From: Alentia gelatinosa
Lineage: Eukaryota; Annelida; Polychaeta; Phyllodocida; Polynoidae
Length of the DNA: 64,000 nucleotides
Direction of reading: 5' to 3'
Assembly (NCBI GenBank): GCA_950022655.1
Contig: OX465589.1
Coordinates: forward strand, 29,551,970-29,615,969
Shown here: positions 22,276 through 35,689 of the stretch, in pieces
Layout of the letters: each line of letters starts with the position of its first letter
How positions within the stretch are numbered: position 1 is the stretch's first letter
The notes under the pieces: model-generated
Told to the model about the DNA's origin: nothing
What the model saw: the letters and a program-made list of their open reading frames with translations, nothing else
Databases searched by the model: none
Program-made: the position numbers and the translations under genes

Positions 22276-23799
22276 AATTGGTTAAGGGTTAGGGTTAGGG
22301 TTAGGGTTAGGGTTAGGGTTAGGATAGGGTAAGTGTTAGGGGTAGGGTTAAGTACAGGGATAGGAATAGGGATAGGGTTAGGGAGAGGGTTAGTGATAGG
22401 GATAGGGATAGTGTTAGTGTTAGGATTAGAGTTGGTGTTGAACTTAAAACGCCCTTCTAACAGTATCCTGCAATACAGGGTTAGGGTTAGGGATAGGGTA
22501 AGGGTTAGGGTTGGGATAGGGATAGGGTCAGGGTTAGGGTTAGGATAGGGTTAGGGATAGGGCTAGGGATAGGGTTAGGGATAGAGTTAGGGATGGGGAT
22601 AGGGTTAGGGTTAGGGCTAGGGTTAGGGTTAGAGGGGGTGTCCACCAGATCCCGACTTGAACTGACACGCCCCGATATTGCCCTTCCGATACAAAATCCA
22701 TATCTTAACAAAATTGTAGAGCTTATCGGGGCAGTTGGTAATTTTCTACGATAACGCTACTGACGCGGCTCAACACGCACCAACGCGAACTGATGCAAAA
22801 CCTGTATCGCAGTGTATAGATGACTCTTTTAACGGGAAATCATATGAAATAAACGATAGAAAATTACGAAATTTTCAGAATCTGTAGAATATATAATGCT
22901 AAAGCGGCTCTGCAAAAATTGTGAAATTTAATAGTAGATAAGGTCTCAAAACGATCATTTTATACTTTAACTGAGGTATCATATAATATTGTTTTGTATC
23001 TACAGATAAAATATCAATCTTAAATATGCATTATTTCTGGAATTATAAAGGAAATATGGTTAATTACACTGGTTGCATCATGAGCTATATCAGGGTGTAT
23101 CGGGCCCAGGGCACCTTTTTCATGCACCCTCCCAATACGTTACGACGTGCACCGACGTGCACCTACACAAACCGATATGCTACAATATGCCTTGCGAAGT
23201 GCTACGATATGGTAATTTTGTATCGCCTCGCGTCGGCTCGTGACAGCGTTGGTGGGTGCAGGGTCTTAGGGTTAGAGTAAGGTTAGGGTTAGGGTTGGGG
23301 TTGAACTTAAAAAGCCATTCTAACAGTATCCTGCAGTACAGGTACAGGTACCGCTACAAAAATATTAAGTTCTCTGATGCATTATAGTTTTGAAATGAAT
23401 TGTTTACTAAACTGTACATCTAGATTTTGAGAATAATCAAAATTAATGTTAGCGATACACACACCACATGTGTCATTTCCTAGCAACTTTAACTAAATAT
23501 CCAAGCACAGTCTACCTGAGTCGAGGGCAGACACTGCAGAATGGATACTCAAAACTCGCTCACATTTTCAGCAAAATTTGAAGCTAAGGTAATATAAATA
23601 GTAATAATACTTCCAAAATATTCTACTTCATGTATATCCATATTTGCATCTATTAAATACTCAAGTTCAGTACTGGAAAAAAATGGGTCGAATTTGTTGT
23701 GGGTCAAGTTCCATTAACGGATCGAGTTTGTTGTGGGTCGAGTTTTTTATTGATTGATTTCGTTACGGGTCGAGTTTTTGAGTATTCATGAGTGACTCT
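22276..23799 (+). repeat. Unit 18, type D hybrid, 1524 bp
   Basis: Five TTAGGG at 22289-22318; carries the D marker TCGTGACAGC. Confidence 0.9.
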
Positions 23800-25325
23800 A
23801 ATTGGTTAAGGGTTAGGGTTAGGGTTAGGGTTAGGGTTAGGGTTAGGATAGGGTAAGTGTTAGGGGTAGGGTTAAGTACAGGGATAGGAATAGGGATAGG
23901 GTTAGGGAGAGGGTTAGTGATAGGGATAGGGATAGTGTTAGTGTTAGGATTAGAGTTGGTGTTGAACTTAAAACGCCCTTCTAACAGTATCCTGCAATAC
24001 AGGGTTAGGGTTAGGGATAGGGTAAGGGTTAGGGTTGGGATAGGGATAGGGTCAGGGTTAGGGTTAGGATAGGGTTAGGGATAGGGCTAGGGATAGGGTT
24101 AGGGATAGAGTTAGGGATGGGGATAGGGTTAGGGTTAGGGCTAGGGTTAGGGTTAGAGGGGGTGTCAACCAAGCTCCCGACGCGAACTGACGCGCCCTGA
24201 TATTGCCCTTCCGATACAAAATCCATATCGTAACAAAATCGTAGAGCTTATCGGGGCAGTTGGTAAGTTTTCTACGATAACGCTACTGACGCGGCTCAAC
24301 ACGCACCAACGCGAACTGATGCAAAACCTGTATCGCAGTGCATGGATGACTCTTTTAACAGGAAATCATATGAAATAATCGATAGAAAATTATGAAATTT
24401 TCAGAATCTGTAGAATCTATAATGCCAAAGCGGCTCTGCAAAAATTGTGAAATTTGATAGTAGATAAGGTCTCAAAACGATCATTTTATACTTTAACTGA
24501 GGTATCATATAATATTGTTTTGTATCTACAGATAAAATATCAATCTTAAATATGCATTATTTCTGGAATTATGAAGGAAATATGGTTAATTACTCTGGTT
24601 GCATCATGAGCTATATCGGGGTGTATCGGGACCATGGCACCTTTTTCATGCACCCTCCCAATACGTTACGACGTGCACCGATGTGCACCTACGCGAACCG
24701 ATATGCTAAGATATGCCTTGCGACGTGCTACGATATGGTAATTTTGTATCGGCTCGCATCGGCTCGTGTCGGCGTTGGTGGGTGCAGGGTCTTAGGGTTA
24801 GAGTTAGGTTAGGGTTAGGGTTGGGGTTGTACTTAAAACGCCATTCTAATAGTATCCTACAGTACAGGTACAGGTACCGGTACAAAAATATTAAGTTCTC
24901 TGATGCATTGTAGTTTTGAAATGAATTGTTTACTAAACTGTACATCTAGATTTTGAGAATAATCAAAATTAATGTTAGCGATACACACACCACATGTGTC
25001 ATTTCCTAGCAACTTTAACTAAATATCCAAGCACAGTCTACCTGAGTCGAGGGCAGACACTGCAGAATGGATACTCAAAACTCGCTCACATTTTCAGCAA
25101 AATTTGAAGCTAAGGTAATATAAATAGTAATAATACTTCCAAAATATTCTACTTCATGTATATCCATATTTGCATCTATTAAATACTCAAGTTCAGTACT
25201 GGAAAAAAATGGGTCGAATTTGTTGTGGGTCAAGTTCCATTAACGGGTCGAGTTTGTTGTGGGTCGAGTTTTTTATTGATTGATTTCGTTACGGGTCGAG
25301 TTTTTGAGTATTCATGAGTGACTCT
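23800..25325 (+). repeat. Unit 19, type G hybrid, 1526 bp
   Basis: Five TTAGGG at 23813-23842. B-like through CTACGATAACG at 24276, I-like from CTACTGACGCGG at 24290 onward (CATGGATGAC, ATTATGAAGG, TACTCTGG). The breakpoint is thus confined to about 14 bp. Confidence 0.9.
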
Positions 25326-25959
25326 AATTGGTTAAGGGTTAGGGTTAGGGTTAGGGTTAGGGTTAGGATAGGGTAAGTGTTAGGGTTAGGGTTAAGTACA
25401 GGGATAGGTATAGGGATAGGGTTAGGGAGAGGGTTAGTGATAGGGATAGGGATAGTGTTAGTGTTAGGGTTAGGGTTGGTGTTGAATTTAAAACGCCCTT
25501 CTAACAGAATCCTGCAATACAGGGTTAGGGTTAGGGATAGGGTAAGGGTTAGGTTTGAATTGTTTACTAAACTGTACATCTAGATTTTGAGAATAATCAA
25601 AATTAATGTTAGCGATACACACACCACATGTGTCATTTCCTAGCAACTTCAACTAAATATCCAAGCACAGTCTACCTGAGTCGAGAGCAGACACTGCAGG
25701 ATGGACACTCAAAACTCGCTCACATTTTCAGCAAAATTTGAAGCTAAGGTAATATAAATAGTAATAATACTTCCAAAATATTCTACTTCATGTATATCCA
25801 TATTTGCATCTATTAAATACTCAAGTTCAGTACTGAAAAAAAATGGGTCAAATTCGTTGTGGGTCGAGTTCCATTTACGGGTCGAGTTTGTTGTGGGTCA
25901 AGTTTTTTATTGATCGATTTCGTTGCGGGTCGAGTTTTCGAGTATTCATGAGTGACTCT
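25326..25959 (+). repeat. Unit 20, type C, 634 bp
   Basis: Only four TTAGGG (25339-25362): one hexamer lost relative to all other C units. Private bases ACTTCAAC near 25648 and TACTGAAAAAA near 25835. Confidence 0.92.
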
Positions 25960-27476
25960 AATTGGTTAAGGGTTAGGGTTAGGGTTAGGGTTAGGGTTAG
26001 GATAGGGTAAGGGTTAGGGTTAGGGTTAAGTACAGGGATAGGAATAGGGATAGGGTTAGGGAGAGGGTTAGTGATAGGGATAGGGATAGTGTTAGTGTTA
26101 GGGTTAGGGTTGGTGTTGAACTTAAAACGCCCTTCTAACAGTATCCTGCAATACAGGGTTAGGGTTAGGGATAGGGTAGGGTTAGGGTTGGGATAGGGAT
26201 AGGGTCAGGGTTAGGGTTAGGATAGGGTTAGAGATAGGGCTAGGGATAGGGTTAGGGATAGAGTTAGGGATGGGGATAGGGTTCGGGTTAGGGTTAGGGT
26301 TAGGGTTAGAGGGGGTGTCCACCAGATCCCGACTTGAACTGACACGCCCCGATATTGCCCTTCCGATACAAAATCCATATCGTAACAAAATTGTAGAGCT
26401 TATCGGGGCAGTTGGTAATTTTCTACGATAACGCTACTGACGCGGCTCAACACGCACCAACGCGAACTGATGCAAAACCTGTATCGCAGTGTATAGATGA
26501 CTCTTTTAACGGGAAATCATATGAAATAATCGATAGAAAATTACGAAATTTTCAGAATCTGTAGAATATAAAATGCTAAAGCGGCTCTGCAAAAATTGTG
26601 AAATTTAATAGTAGATAAGGTCTCAAAACGATCATTTTATACTTTAACTGAGGTATCATATAATATTGTTTTGTATCTACAGATAAAATATCAATCTTAG
26701 ATATGCATTATTTCTGGAATTATAAAGGAAATATGGTTAATTACACTGGTTGCATCATGAGCTATATCAGGGTGTATCGGGCCCAGGGCACCTTTTTCAT
26801 GCACCCTCCCAATACGTTACGACGTGCACCGACGTGCACCTACACAAACCGATATGCTACAATATGCCTTGCGAAGTGCTACGATATGGTAATTTTGTAT
26901 CGCCTCGCGTCGGCTCGTGTCAGCGTTGGTGGGTGCAGGGTCTTAGGGTTAGAGTAAGGTTAGGGTTAGGGTTGGGGTTGAACTTAAAAAGCCATTCTAA
27001 CAGTATCCTGCAGTACAGGTACAGGTACCGCTACAAAAATATTAAGTTCTCTGATGCATTATAGTTTTGAAATGAATTGTTTACTAAACTGTACATCTAG
27101 ATTTTGAGAATAATCAAAATTAATGTTAGCGATACACACACCACATGTGTCATTTCCTAGCAACTTTAACTAAATATCCAAGCACAGTCTACCTGAGTCG
27201 AGGGCAGACACTGCAGAATGGATACTCAAAACTCGCTCACATTTTCAGCAAAATTTGAAGCTAAGGTAATATAAATAGTAATAATACTTCCAAAATATTC
27301 TACTTCATGTATATCCATATTTGCATCTATTAAATACTCAAGTTCAGTACTGGAAAAAAATGGGTCGAATTTGTTGTGGGTCAAGTTCCATTAACGGATC
27401 GAGTTTGTTGTGGGTCGAGTTTTTTATTGATTGATTTCGTTACGGGTCGAGTTTTTGAGTATTCATGAGTGACTCT
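25960..27476 (+). repeat. Unit 21, type A, 1517 bp
   Basis: Four TTAGGG at 25973-25996. A-type, but with CATATCGTAAC and AATAATCG instead of CATATCTTAAC and AATAAACG, as in units 27 and 33. Private ATATAAAATGCT and ATCTTAGATATG. Confidence 0.9.
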
Positions 27477-29003
27477 AATTGGTTAAGGGTTAGGGTTAGG
27501 GTTAGGGTTAGGGTTAGGGTTAGGATAGGGTAAGTGTTAGGGGTAGGGTTAAGTACAGGGATAGGAATAGGGATAGGGTTAGGGAGAGGGTTAGTGATAG
27601 GGATAGGGATAGTGTTAGTGTTAGGATTAGAGTTGGTGTTGAACTTAAAACGCCCTTCTAACAGTATCCTGCAATACAGGGTTAGGGTTAGGGATAGGGT
27701 AAGGGTTAGGGTTGGGCTAGGGATAGGGTCAGGGTTAGGGTTAGGATAGGGTTAGGGATAGGGCTAGGGATAGGGTTAGGGATAGAGTTAGGGATGGGGA
27801 TAGGGTTAGGGTTAGGGCTAGGGTTAGGGTTAGAGGGGGTGTCAACCAAGCTCCCGACGCGAACTGACGCGCCCTGATATTGCCCTTCCGATACAAAATC
27901 CATATCGTAACAAAATCGTAGAGCTTATCGGGGCAGTTGGTAAGTTTTCTACGATAACGCTACTGATGCGGCTCAACGCGCACCGACGTGAACTGATGCA
28001 AAACCTGTATCGCAGTGTATAGATGACTCTTTTAACGGGAAATCATATGAAATAATCGATAAAAATTTATGAAATTTTCAGAATCTGTAGAATCTATAAT
28101 GCCAAAGCGGCTCTGCAAAAATTGTGAAATTTGATAGTAGATAAGGTCTCAAAACGATCATTTTATACTTTAACCGAGGTATCATATAATATTGTTTTGT
28201 ATCTACAGATAAAATATCAATCTTAAATATGCATTATTTATGGAATTATAAAGGAAATATGGGTTATTACACTGGTTGCATCATGAGCTATATCGGGGTG
28301 TATCGGGAACATGGCACCTTTTTCATGCACCCTCCCAATACGTTACGATGCGCACCGACGCGCACCGACGCGAACCGATAGGCTACGATATGCCTTCAGA
28401 CGTGCTACGATATGGTAATTTTGTATCGGCTCACGTCGGCTCGTGTCGGCGTTGGTGGGTGCAGGGTCTTAGGGTTAGAGTTAGGTTAGGGTTAGGGTTG
28501 GGGTTGAACTTAAAACGCCATTCTAACAGTATCCTGCAATACAGGTACAGGTACCGGTACAAAAATATTAAGTTCTCTGATGCAGTGTAGTTTTGAAATG
28601 CATTGTTTACTAAGCTGTACATCTAGATTTTGAGAATAATCAAAATTAATGTTAGCGGTACACACACCACATGTGTCATTTCCTAGCAACTTTAACTAAA
28701 TATCCAAGCACAGTCTACCTGAGTCGAGGGCAGACACTGCAGAATGGACACTCAAAACTCGCTCACATTTTCAGCAAAATTTGAAGCTAAGGTAATATAA
28801 ATAGTAATAACACTTCCAAAATATTCTACTTCATGTATATCCATATTTGCATCTATTAAATACTCAAGTTCAGTACTGGAAAAAAAAGGGGTCGAATTCG
28901 TTGTGGGTCGAGTTCCATTAACGGGTCGAGTTTGTTGTGGGTCCAGTTTTTTATTGAAAGATTTCGTTGCGGGTCGAGTTTTCGAGTATTCATGAGTGAC
29001 TCT
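27477..29003 (+). repeat. Unit 22, type E, 1527 bp
   Basis: Five TTAGGG at 27490-27519. Private GGGTTGGGCTAGGG near 27713 and TTGAAAGATTTCG near 28957. Confidence 0.9.
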
Positions 29004-30504
29004 AATTGGTTAAGGGTTAGGGTTAGGGTTAGGGTTAGGGTTAGGGTTAGGATAGGGTAAGGGATAGGTATAGGGATAGGGTTAGGGAGAGGGTTAGTGA
29101 TAGGGATAGGGATAGTGTTAGTGTTAGGGTTAGGGTTGGTGTTGAATTTAAAACGCCCTTCTAACAGAATCCTGCAATACAGGGTTAGGGTTAGGGATAG
29201 GGTAAGGGTTAGGTTTGGGATAGGGATAGGGTCAGGGTTAGGGATAGGATAGGGTTAGGGATAGGGCTAGGGATAGGGTTAGGGATAGAGTTAGGGATGG
29301 GGATAGGGTTAGGGTTAGGGCTAGGGTTAGGGTTAGAGGGGGTGTCCACCAAGCTCCCGACGCGAACTGACGCGCCCCGATATTGCCCTTCCGATACAAA
29401 ATCCATATCGTAACAAAATCGTACAGCTTATCGGGGCAGTTGGTAATTTTCTATGATAACGCTACTGACGCGGCTCAACACGCACCAACGCGAACTGATG
29501 CAAAACCTGTATCGCAGTGCATGGATGACTCTTTTAACAGGAAATCATATGAAATAATCGATAGAAAATTATGAAATTTTCAGAATCTGTAGAATCTATA
29601 ATGCCAAAGCGGCTCTGCAAAAATTGTGAAATTTGATAGTAGATAAGGTCTCAAAACGATCATTTTATACTTTAACTGAGGTATCATATAATATTGTTTT
29701 GTATCTACAGATAAAATATCAATCTTAAATATGCATTATTTCTGGAATTATAAAGGAAATATGGTTAATTACACTGGTTGCATCATGAGCTATATCAGGG
29801 TGTATCGGGCCCAGGGCACCTTTTTCATGCACCCTCCCAATACGTTACGACGTGCACCGACGTGCACCTACACAAACCGATATGCTACAATATGCCTTGC
29901 GAAGTGCTACGATATGGTAATTTTGTATCGCCTCGCGTCGGCTCGTGTCAGCGTTGGTGGGTGCAGGGTCTTAGGGTTAGAGTAAGGTTAGGGTTAGGGT
30001 TGGGGTTGAACTTAAAAAGCCATTCTAACAGTATCCTGCAGTACAGGTACAGGTACCGCTACAAAAATATTAAGTTCTCTGATGCATTATAGTTTTGAAA
30101 TGAATTGTTTACTAAACTGTACATCTAGATTTTGAGAATAATCAAAATTAATGTTAGCGATACACACACCACATGTGTCATTTCCTAGCAACTTTAACTA
30201 AATATCCAAGCACAGTCTACCTGAGTCGAGGGCAGACACTGCAGAATGGATACTCAAAACTCGCTCACATTTTCAGCAAAATTTGAAGCTAAGGTAATAT
30301 AAATAGTAATAATACTTCCAAAATATTCTACTTCATGTATATCCATATTTGCATCTATTAAATACTCAAGTTCAGTACTGGAAAAAAATGGGTCGAATTT
30401 GTTGTGGGTCAAGTTCCATTAACGGATCGAGTTTGTTGTGGGTCGAGTTTTTTATTGATTGATTTCGTTACGGGTCGAGTTTTTGAGTATTCATGAGTGA
30501 CTCT
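29004..30504 (+). repeat. Unit 23, type F, 1501 bp
   Basis: Five TTAGGG at 29017-29046. Same 24-bp loss as unit 10 and the same A-like right half. Private GTTAGGGATAGGATAG near 29240. Confidence 0.9.
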
Positions 30505-32031
30505 AATTGGTTAAGGGTTAGGGTTAGGGTTAGGGTTAGGGTTAGGGTTAGGATAGGGTAAGTGTTAGGGGTAGGGTTAAGTACAGGGATAGGAATAGGG
30601 ATAGGGTTAGGGAGAGGGTTAGTGATAGGGATAGGGATAGTGTTAGTGTTAGGATTAGAGTTGGTGTTGAACTTAAAACGCCCTTCTAACAGTATCCTGC
30701 AATACAGGGTTAGGGTTAGGGATAGGGTAAGGGTTAGGGTTGGGATAGGGATAGGGTCAGGGTTAGGGTTAGGATAGGGTTAGGGATAGGGCTAGGGATA
30801 GGGTTAGGGATAGAGTTAGGGATGGGGATAGGGTTAGGGTTAGGGCTAGGGTTAGGGTTAGAGGGGGTGTCAACCAAGCTCCCGACGCGAACTGACGCGC
30901 CCTATTATTGCCCTTCCGATACAAAATCCATATCGTAACAAAATCGTAGAGCTTATCGGGGCAGTTGGTAAGTTTTCTACGATAACGCTACTGATGCGGC
31001 TCAACGCGCACCGACGTGAACTGATGCAAAACCTGTATCGCAGTGTATAGATGACTCTTTTAACGGGAAATCATATGAAATAATCGATAAAAATTTATGA
31101 AATTTTCAGAATCTGTAGAATCTATAATGCCAAAGCGGCTCTGCAAAAATTGTGAAATTTGATAGTAGATAAGGTCTCAAAACGATCATTTTATACTTTA
31201 ACCGAGGTATCATATAATATTGTTTTGTATCTACAGATAAAATATCAATCTTAAATATGCATTATTTATGGAATTATAAAGGAAATATGGGTTATTACAC
31301 TGGTTGCATCATGAGCTATATCGGGGTGTATCGGGAACATGGCACCTTTTTCATGCACCCTCCCAATACGTTACGATGCGCACCGACGCGCACCGACGCG
31401 AACCGATAGGCTACGATATGCCTTCAGACGTGCTACGATATGGTAATTTTGTATCGGCTCACGTCGGCTCGTGTCGGCGTTGGTGGGTGCAGGGTCTTAG
31501 GGTTAGAGTTAGGTTAGGGTTAGGGTTGGGGTTGAACTTAAAACGCCATTCTAACAGTATCCTGCAATACAGGTACAGGTACCGGTACAAAAATATTAAG
31601 TTCTCTGATGCAGTGTAGTTTTGAAATGCATTGTTTACTAAGCTGTACATCTAGATTTTGAGAATAATCAAAATTAATGTTAGCGGTACACACACCACAT
31701 GTGTCATTTCCTAGCAACTTTAACTAAATATCCAAGCACAGTCTACCTGAGTCAAGGGCAGACACTGCAGAATGGACACTCAAAACTCGCTCACATTTTC
31801 AGCAAAATTTGAAGCTAAGGTAATATAAATAGTAATAACACTTCCAAAATATTCTACTTCATGTATATCCATATTTGCATCTATTAAATACTCAAGTTCA
31901 GTACTGGAAAAAAAAGGGGTCGAATTCGTTGTGGGTCGAGTTCCATTAACGGGTCGAGTTTGTTGTGGGTCCAGTTTTTTATTGATCGATTTCGTTGCGG
32001 GTCGAGTTTTCGAGTATTCATGAGTGACTCT
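30505..32031 (+). repeat. Unit 24, type E, 1527 bp
   Basis: Five TTAGGG at 30518-30547. Private CGCCCTATTATTGCC at about 30899 in place of CGCCCTGATATTGCC, and GAGTCAAGGGC near 31750. Confidence 0.9.
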
Positions 32032-33532
32032 AATTGGTTAAGGGTTAGGGTTAGGGTTAGGGTTAGGGTTAGGGTTAGGATAGGGTAAGGGATAGGTATA
32101 GGGATAGGGTTAGGGAGAGGGTTAGTGATAGGGATAGGGATAGTGTTAGTGTTAGGGTTAGGGTTGGTGTTGAATTTAAAACGCCCTTCTAACAGAATCC
32201 TGCAATACAGGGTTAGGGTTAGGGATAGGGTAAGGGTTAGGTTTGGGATAGGGATAGGGTCAGGGTTAGGGTTAGGATAGGGTTAGGGATAGGGCTAGGG
32301 ATAGGGTTAGGGATAGAGTTAGGGATGGGGATAGGGTTAGGGTTAGGGCTAGGGTTAGGGTTAGAGGGGGTGTCCACCAAGCTCCCGACGCGAACTGACG
32401 CGCCCCGATATTGCCCTTCCGATACAAAATCCATATCGTAACAAAATCGTACAGCTTATCGGGGCAGTTGGTAATTTTCTATGATAACGCTACTGACGCG
32501 GCTCAACACGCACCAACGCGAACTGATGCAAAACCTGTATCGCAGTGCATGGATGACTCTTTTAACAGGAAATCATATGAAATAATCGATAGAAAATTAT
32601 GAAATTTTCAGAATCTGTAGAATCTATAATGCCAAAGCGGCTCTGCAAAAATTGTGAAATTTGATAGTAGATAAGGTCTCAAAACGATCATTTTATACTT
32701 TAACTGAGGTATCATATAATATTGTTTTGTATCTACAGATAAAATATCAATCTTAAATATGCATTATTTCTGGAATTATGAAGGAAATATGGTTAATTAC
32801 TCTGGTTGCATCATGAGCTATATCGGGGTGTATCGGGACCATGGCACCTTTTTCATGCACCCTCCCAATACGTTACGACGTGCACCGATGTGCACCTACG
32901 CGAACCGATATGCTAAGATATGCCTTGCGACGTGCTACGATATGGTAATTTTGTATCGGCTCGCATCGGCTCGTGTCGGCGTTGGTGGGTGCAGGGTCTT
33001 AGGGTTAGAGTTAGGTTAGGGTTAGGGTTGGGGTTGTACTTAAAACGCCATTCTAATAGTATCCTACAGTACAGGTACAGGTACCGGTACAAAAATATTA
33101 AGTTCTCTGATGCATTGTAGTTTTGAAATGAATTGTTTACTAAACTGTACATCTAGATTTTGAGAATAATCAAAATTAATGTTAGCGATACACACACCAC
33201 ATGTGTCATTTCCTAGCAACTTTAACTAAATATCCAAGCACAGTCTACCTGAGTCGAGGGCAGACACTGCAGAATGGATACTCAAAACTCGCTCACATTT
33301 TCAGCAAAATTTGAAGCTAAGGTAATATAAATAGTAATAATACTTCCAAAATATTCTACTTCATGTATATCCATATTTGCATCTATTAAATACTCAAGTT
33401 CAGTACTGGAAAAAAATGGGTCGAATTTGTTGTGGGTCAAGTTCCATTAACGGGTCGAGTTTGTTGTGGGTCGAGTTTTTTATTGATTGATTTCGTTACG
33501 GGTCGAGTTTTTGAGTATTCATGAGTGACTCT
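32032..33532 (+). repeat. Unit 25, type F' hybrid, 1501 bp
   Basis: Five TTAGGG at 32045-32074. Left as F; right half I-like (ATTATGAAGG, TACTCTGG, TTGTACTTAAAACG) instead of A-like. Confidence 0.9.
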
Positions 33533-34172
33533 AATTGGTTAAGGGTTAGGGTTAGGGTTAGGGTTAGGGTTAGGGTTAGGATAGGGTAAGTGTTAGGGTT
33601 AGGGTTAAGTACAGGGATAAGTATAGGGATAGGGTTAGGGAGAGGGTTAGTGATAGGGATAGGGATAGTGTTAGTGTTAGGGTTAGGGTTGGTGTTGAAT
33701 TTAAAACGCCCTTCTAACAGAATCCTGCAATACAGGGTTAGGGTTAGGGATAGGGTAAGGGTTAGGTTTGAATTGTTTACTAAACTGTACATCTAGATTT
33801 TGAGAATAATCAAAATTAATGTTAGCGATACACACACCACATGTGTCATTTCCTAGCAACTTTAACTAAATATCCAAGCACAGTCTACCTGAGTCGAGAG
33901 CAGACACTGCAGGATGGACACTCAAAACTCGCTCACATTTTCAGCAAAATTTGAAGCTAAGGTAATATAAATAGTAATAATACTTCCAAAATATTCTACT
34001 TCATGTATATCCATATTTGCATCTATTAAATACTCAAGTTCAGTACTGGAAAAAAATGGGTCAAATTCGTTGTGGGTCGAGTTCCATTTACGGGTCGAGT
34101 TTGTTGTGGGTCAAGTTTTTTATTGATCGATTTCGTTGCGGGTCGAGTTTTCGAGTATTCATGAGTGACTCT
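33533..34172 (+). repeat. Unit 26, type C, 640 bp
   Basis: Five TTAGGG at 33546-33575. Private GGGATAAGTATAGGG near 33617. Confidence 0.92.
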
Positions 34173-35689
34173 AATTGGTTAAGGGTTAGGGTTAGGGTTA
34201 GGGTTAGGGTTAGGATAGGGTAAGGGTTAGGGTTAGGGTTAAGTACAGGGATAGGAATAGGGATAGGGTTAGGGAGAGGGTTAGTGATAGGGATAGGGAT
34301 AGTGTTAGTGTTAGGGTTAGGGTTGGTGTTGAACTTAAAACGCCCTTCTAACAGTATCCTGCAATACAGGGTTAGGGTTAGGGATAGGGTAGGGTTAGGG
34401 TTGGGATAGGGATAGGGTCAGGGTTAGGGTTAGGATAGGGTTAGAGATAGGGCTAGGGATAGGGTTAGGGATAGAGTTAGGGATGGGGATAGGGTTCGGG
34501 TTAGGGTTAGGGTTAGGGTTAGAGGGGGTGTCCACCAGATCCCGACTTGAACTGACACGCCCCGATATTGCCCTTCCGATACAAAATCCATATCGTAACA
34601 AAATTGTAGAGCTTATCGGGGCAGTTGGTAATTTTCTACGATAACGCTACTGACGCGGCTCAACACGCACCAACGCGAACTGATGCAAAACCTGTATCGC
34701 AGTGTATAGATGACTCTTTTAACGGGAAATCATATGAAATAATCGATAGAAAATTACGAAATTTTCAGAATCTGTAGAATATATAATGCTAAAGCGGCTC
34801 TGCAAAAATTGTGAAATTTAATAGTAGATAAGGTCTCAAAACGATCATTTTATACTTTAACTGAGGTATCATATAATATTGTTTTGTATCTACAGATAAA
34901 ATATCAATCTTAAATATGCATTATTTCTGGAATTATAAAGGAAATATGGTTAATTACACTGGTTGCATCATGAGCTATATCAGGGTGTATGGGGCCCAGG
35001 GCACCTTTTTCATGCACCCTCCCAATACGTTACGACGTGCACCGACGTGCACCTACACAAACCGATATGCTACAATATGCCTTGCGAAGTGCTACGATAT
35101 GGTAATTTTGTATCGCCTCGCGTCGGCTCGTGTCAGCGTTGGTGGGTGCAGGGTCTTAGGGTTAGAGTAAGGTTAGGGTTAGGGTTGGGGTTGAACTTAA
35201 AAAGCCATTCTAACAGTATCCTGCAGTACAGGTACAGGTACCGCTACAAAAATATTAAGTTCTCTGATGCATTATAGTTTTGAAATGAATTGTTTACTAA
35301 ACTGTACATCTAGATTTTGAGAATAATCAAAATTAATGTTAGCGATACACACACCACATGTGTCATTTCCTAGCAACTTTAACTAAATATCCAAGCACAG
35401 TCTACCTGAGTCGAGGGCAGACACTGCAGAATGGATACTCAAAACTCGCTCACATTTTCAGCAAAATTTGAAGCTAAGGTAATATAAATAGTAATAATAC
35501 TTCCAAAATATTCTACTTCATGTATATCCATATTTGCATCTATTAAATACTCAAGTTCAGTACTGGAAAAAAATGGGTCGAATTTGTTGTGGGTCAAGTT
35601 CCATTAACGGATCGAGTTTGTTGTGGGTCGAGTTTTTTATTGATTGATTTCGTTACGGGTCGAGTTTTTGAGTATTCATGAGTGACTCT
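34173..35689 (+). repeat. Unit 27, type A, 1517 bp
   Basis: Four TTAGGG at 34186-34209. Private G at 34991 (GTATGGGGCCC). Confidence 0.92.

Larger units (their letters stand above)
20760..25959 (+). repeat. HOR 5 (A-D-G-C), 5200 bp
   Basis: Like HOR 4, except that B is replaced by the hybrid unit G and the closing C unit has lost one TTAGGG hexamer (634 instead of 640 bp), which accounts for the 6-bp difference in length. Confidence 0.9.
25960..34172 (+). repeat. HOR 6 (A-E-F-E-F'-C), 8213 bp
   Basis: The E-F pair (1527 + 1501 bp) occurs twice in a row. The second F switches to an I-type right half (ATTATGAAGG, TACTCTGG) before the C unit. Confidence 0.9.

Noticed and set aside
13388..23799. 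Identical blocks as a pure assembly artefact
   Set aside because: Cannot be excluded from sequence alone. However, private substitutions differ between many HORs and unit types vary, so the array as a whole is not one block copied by error.
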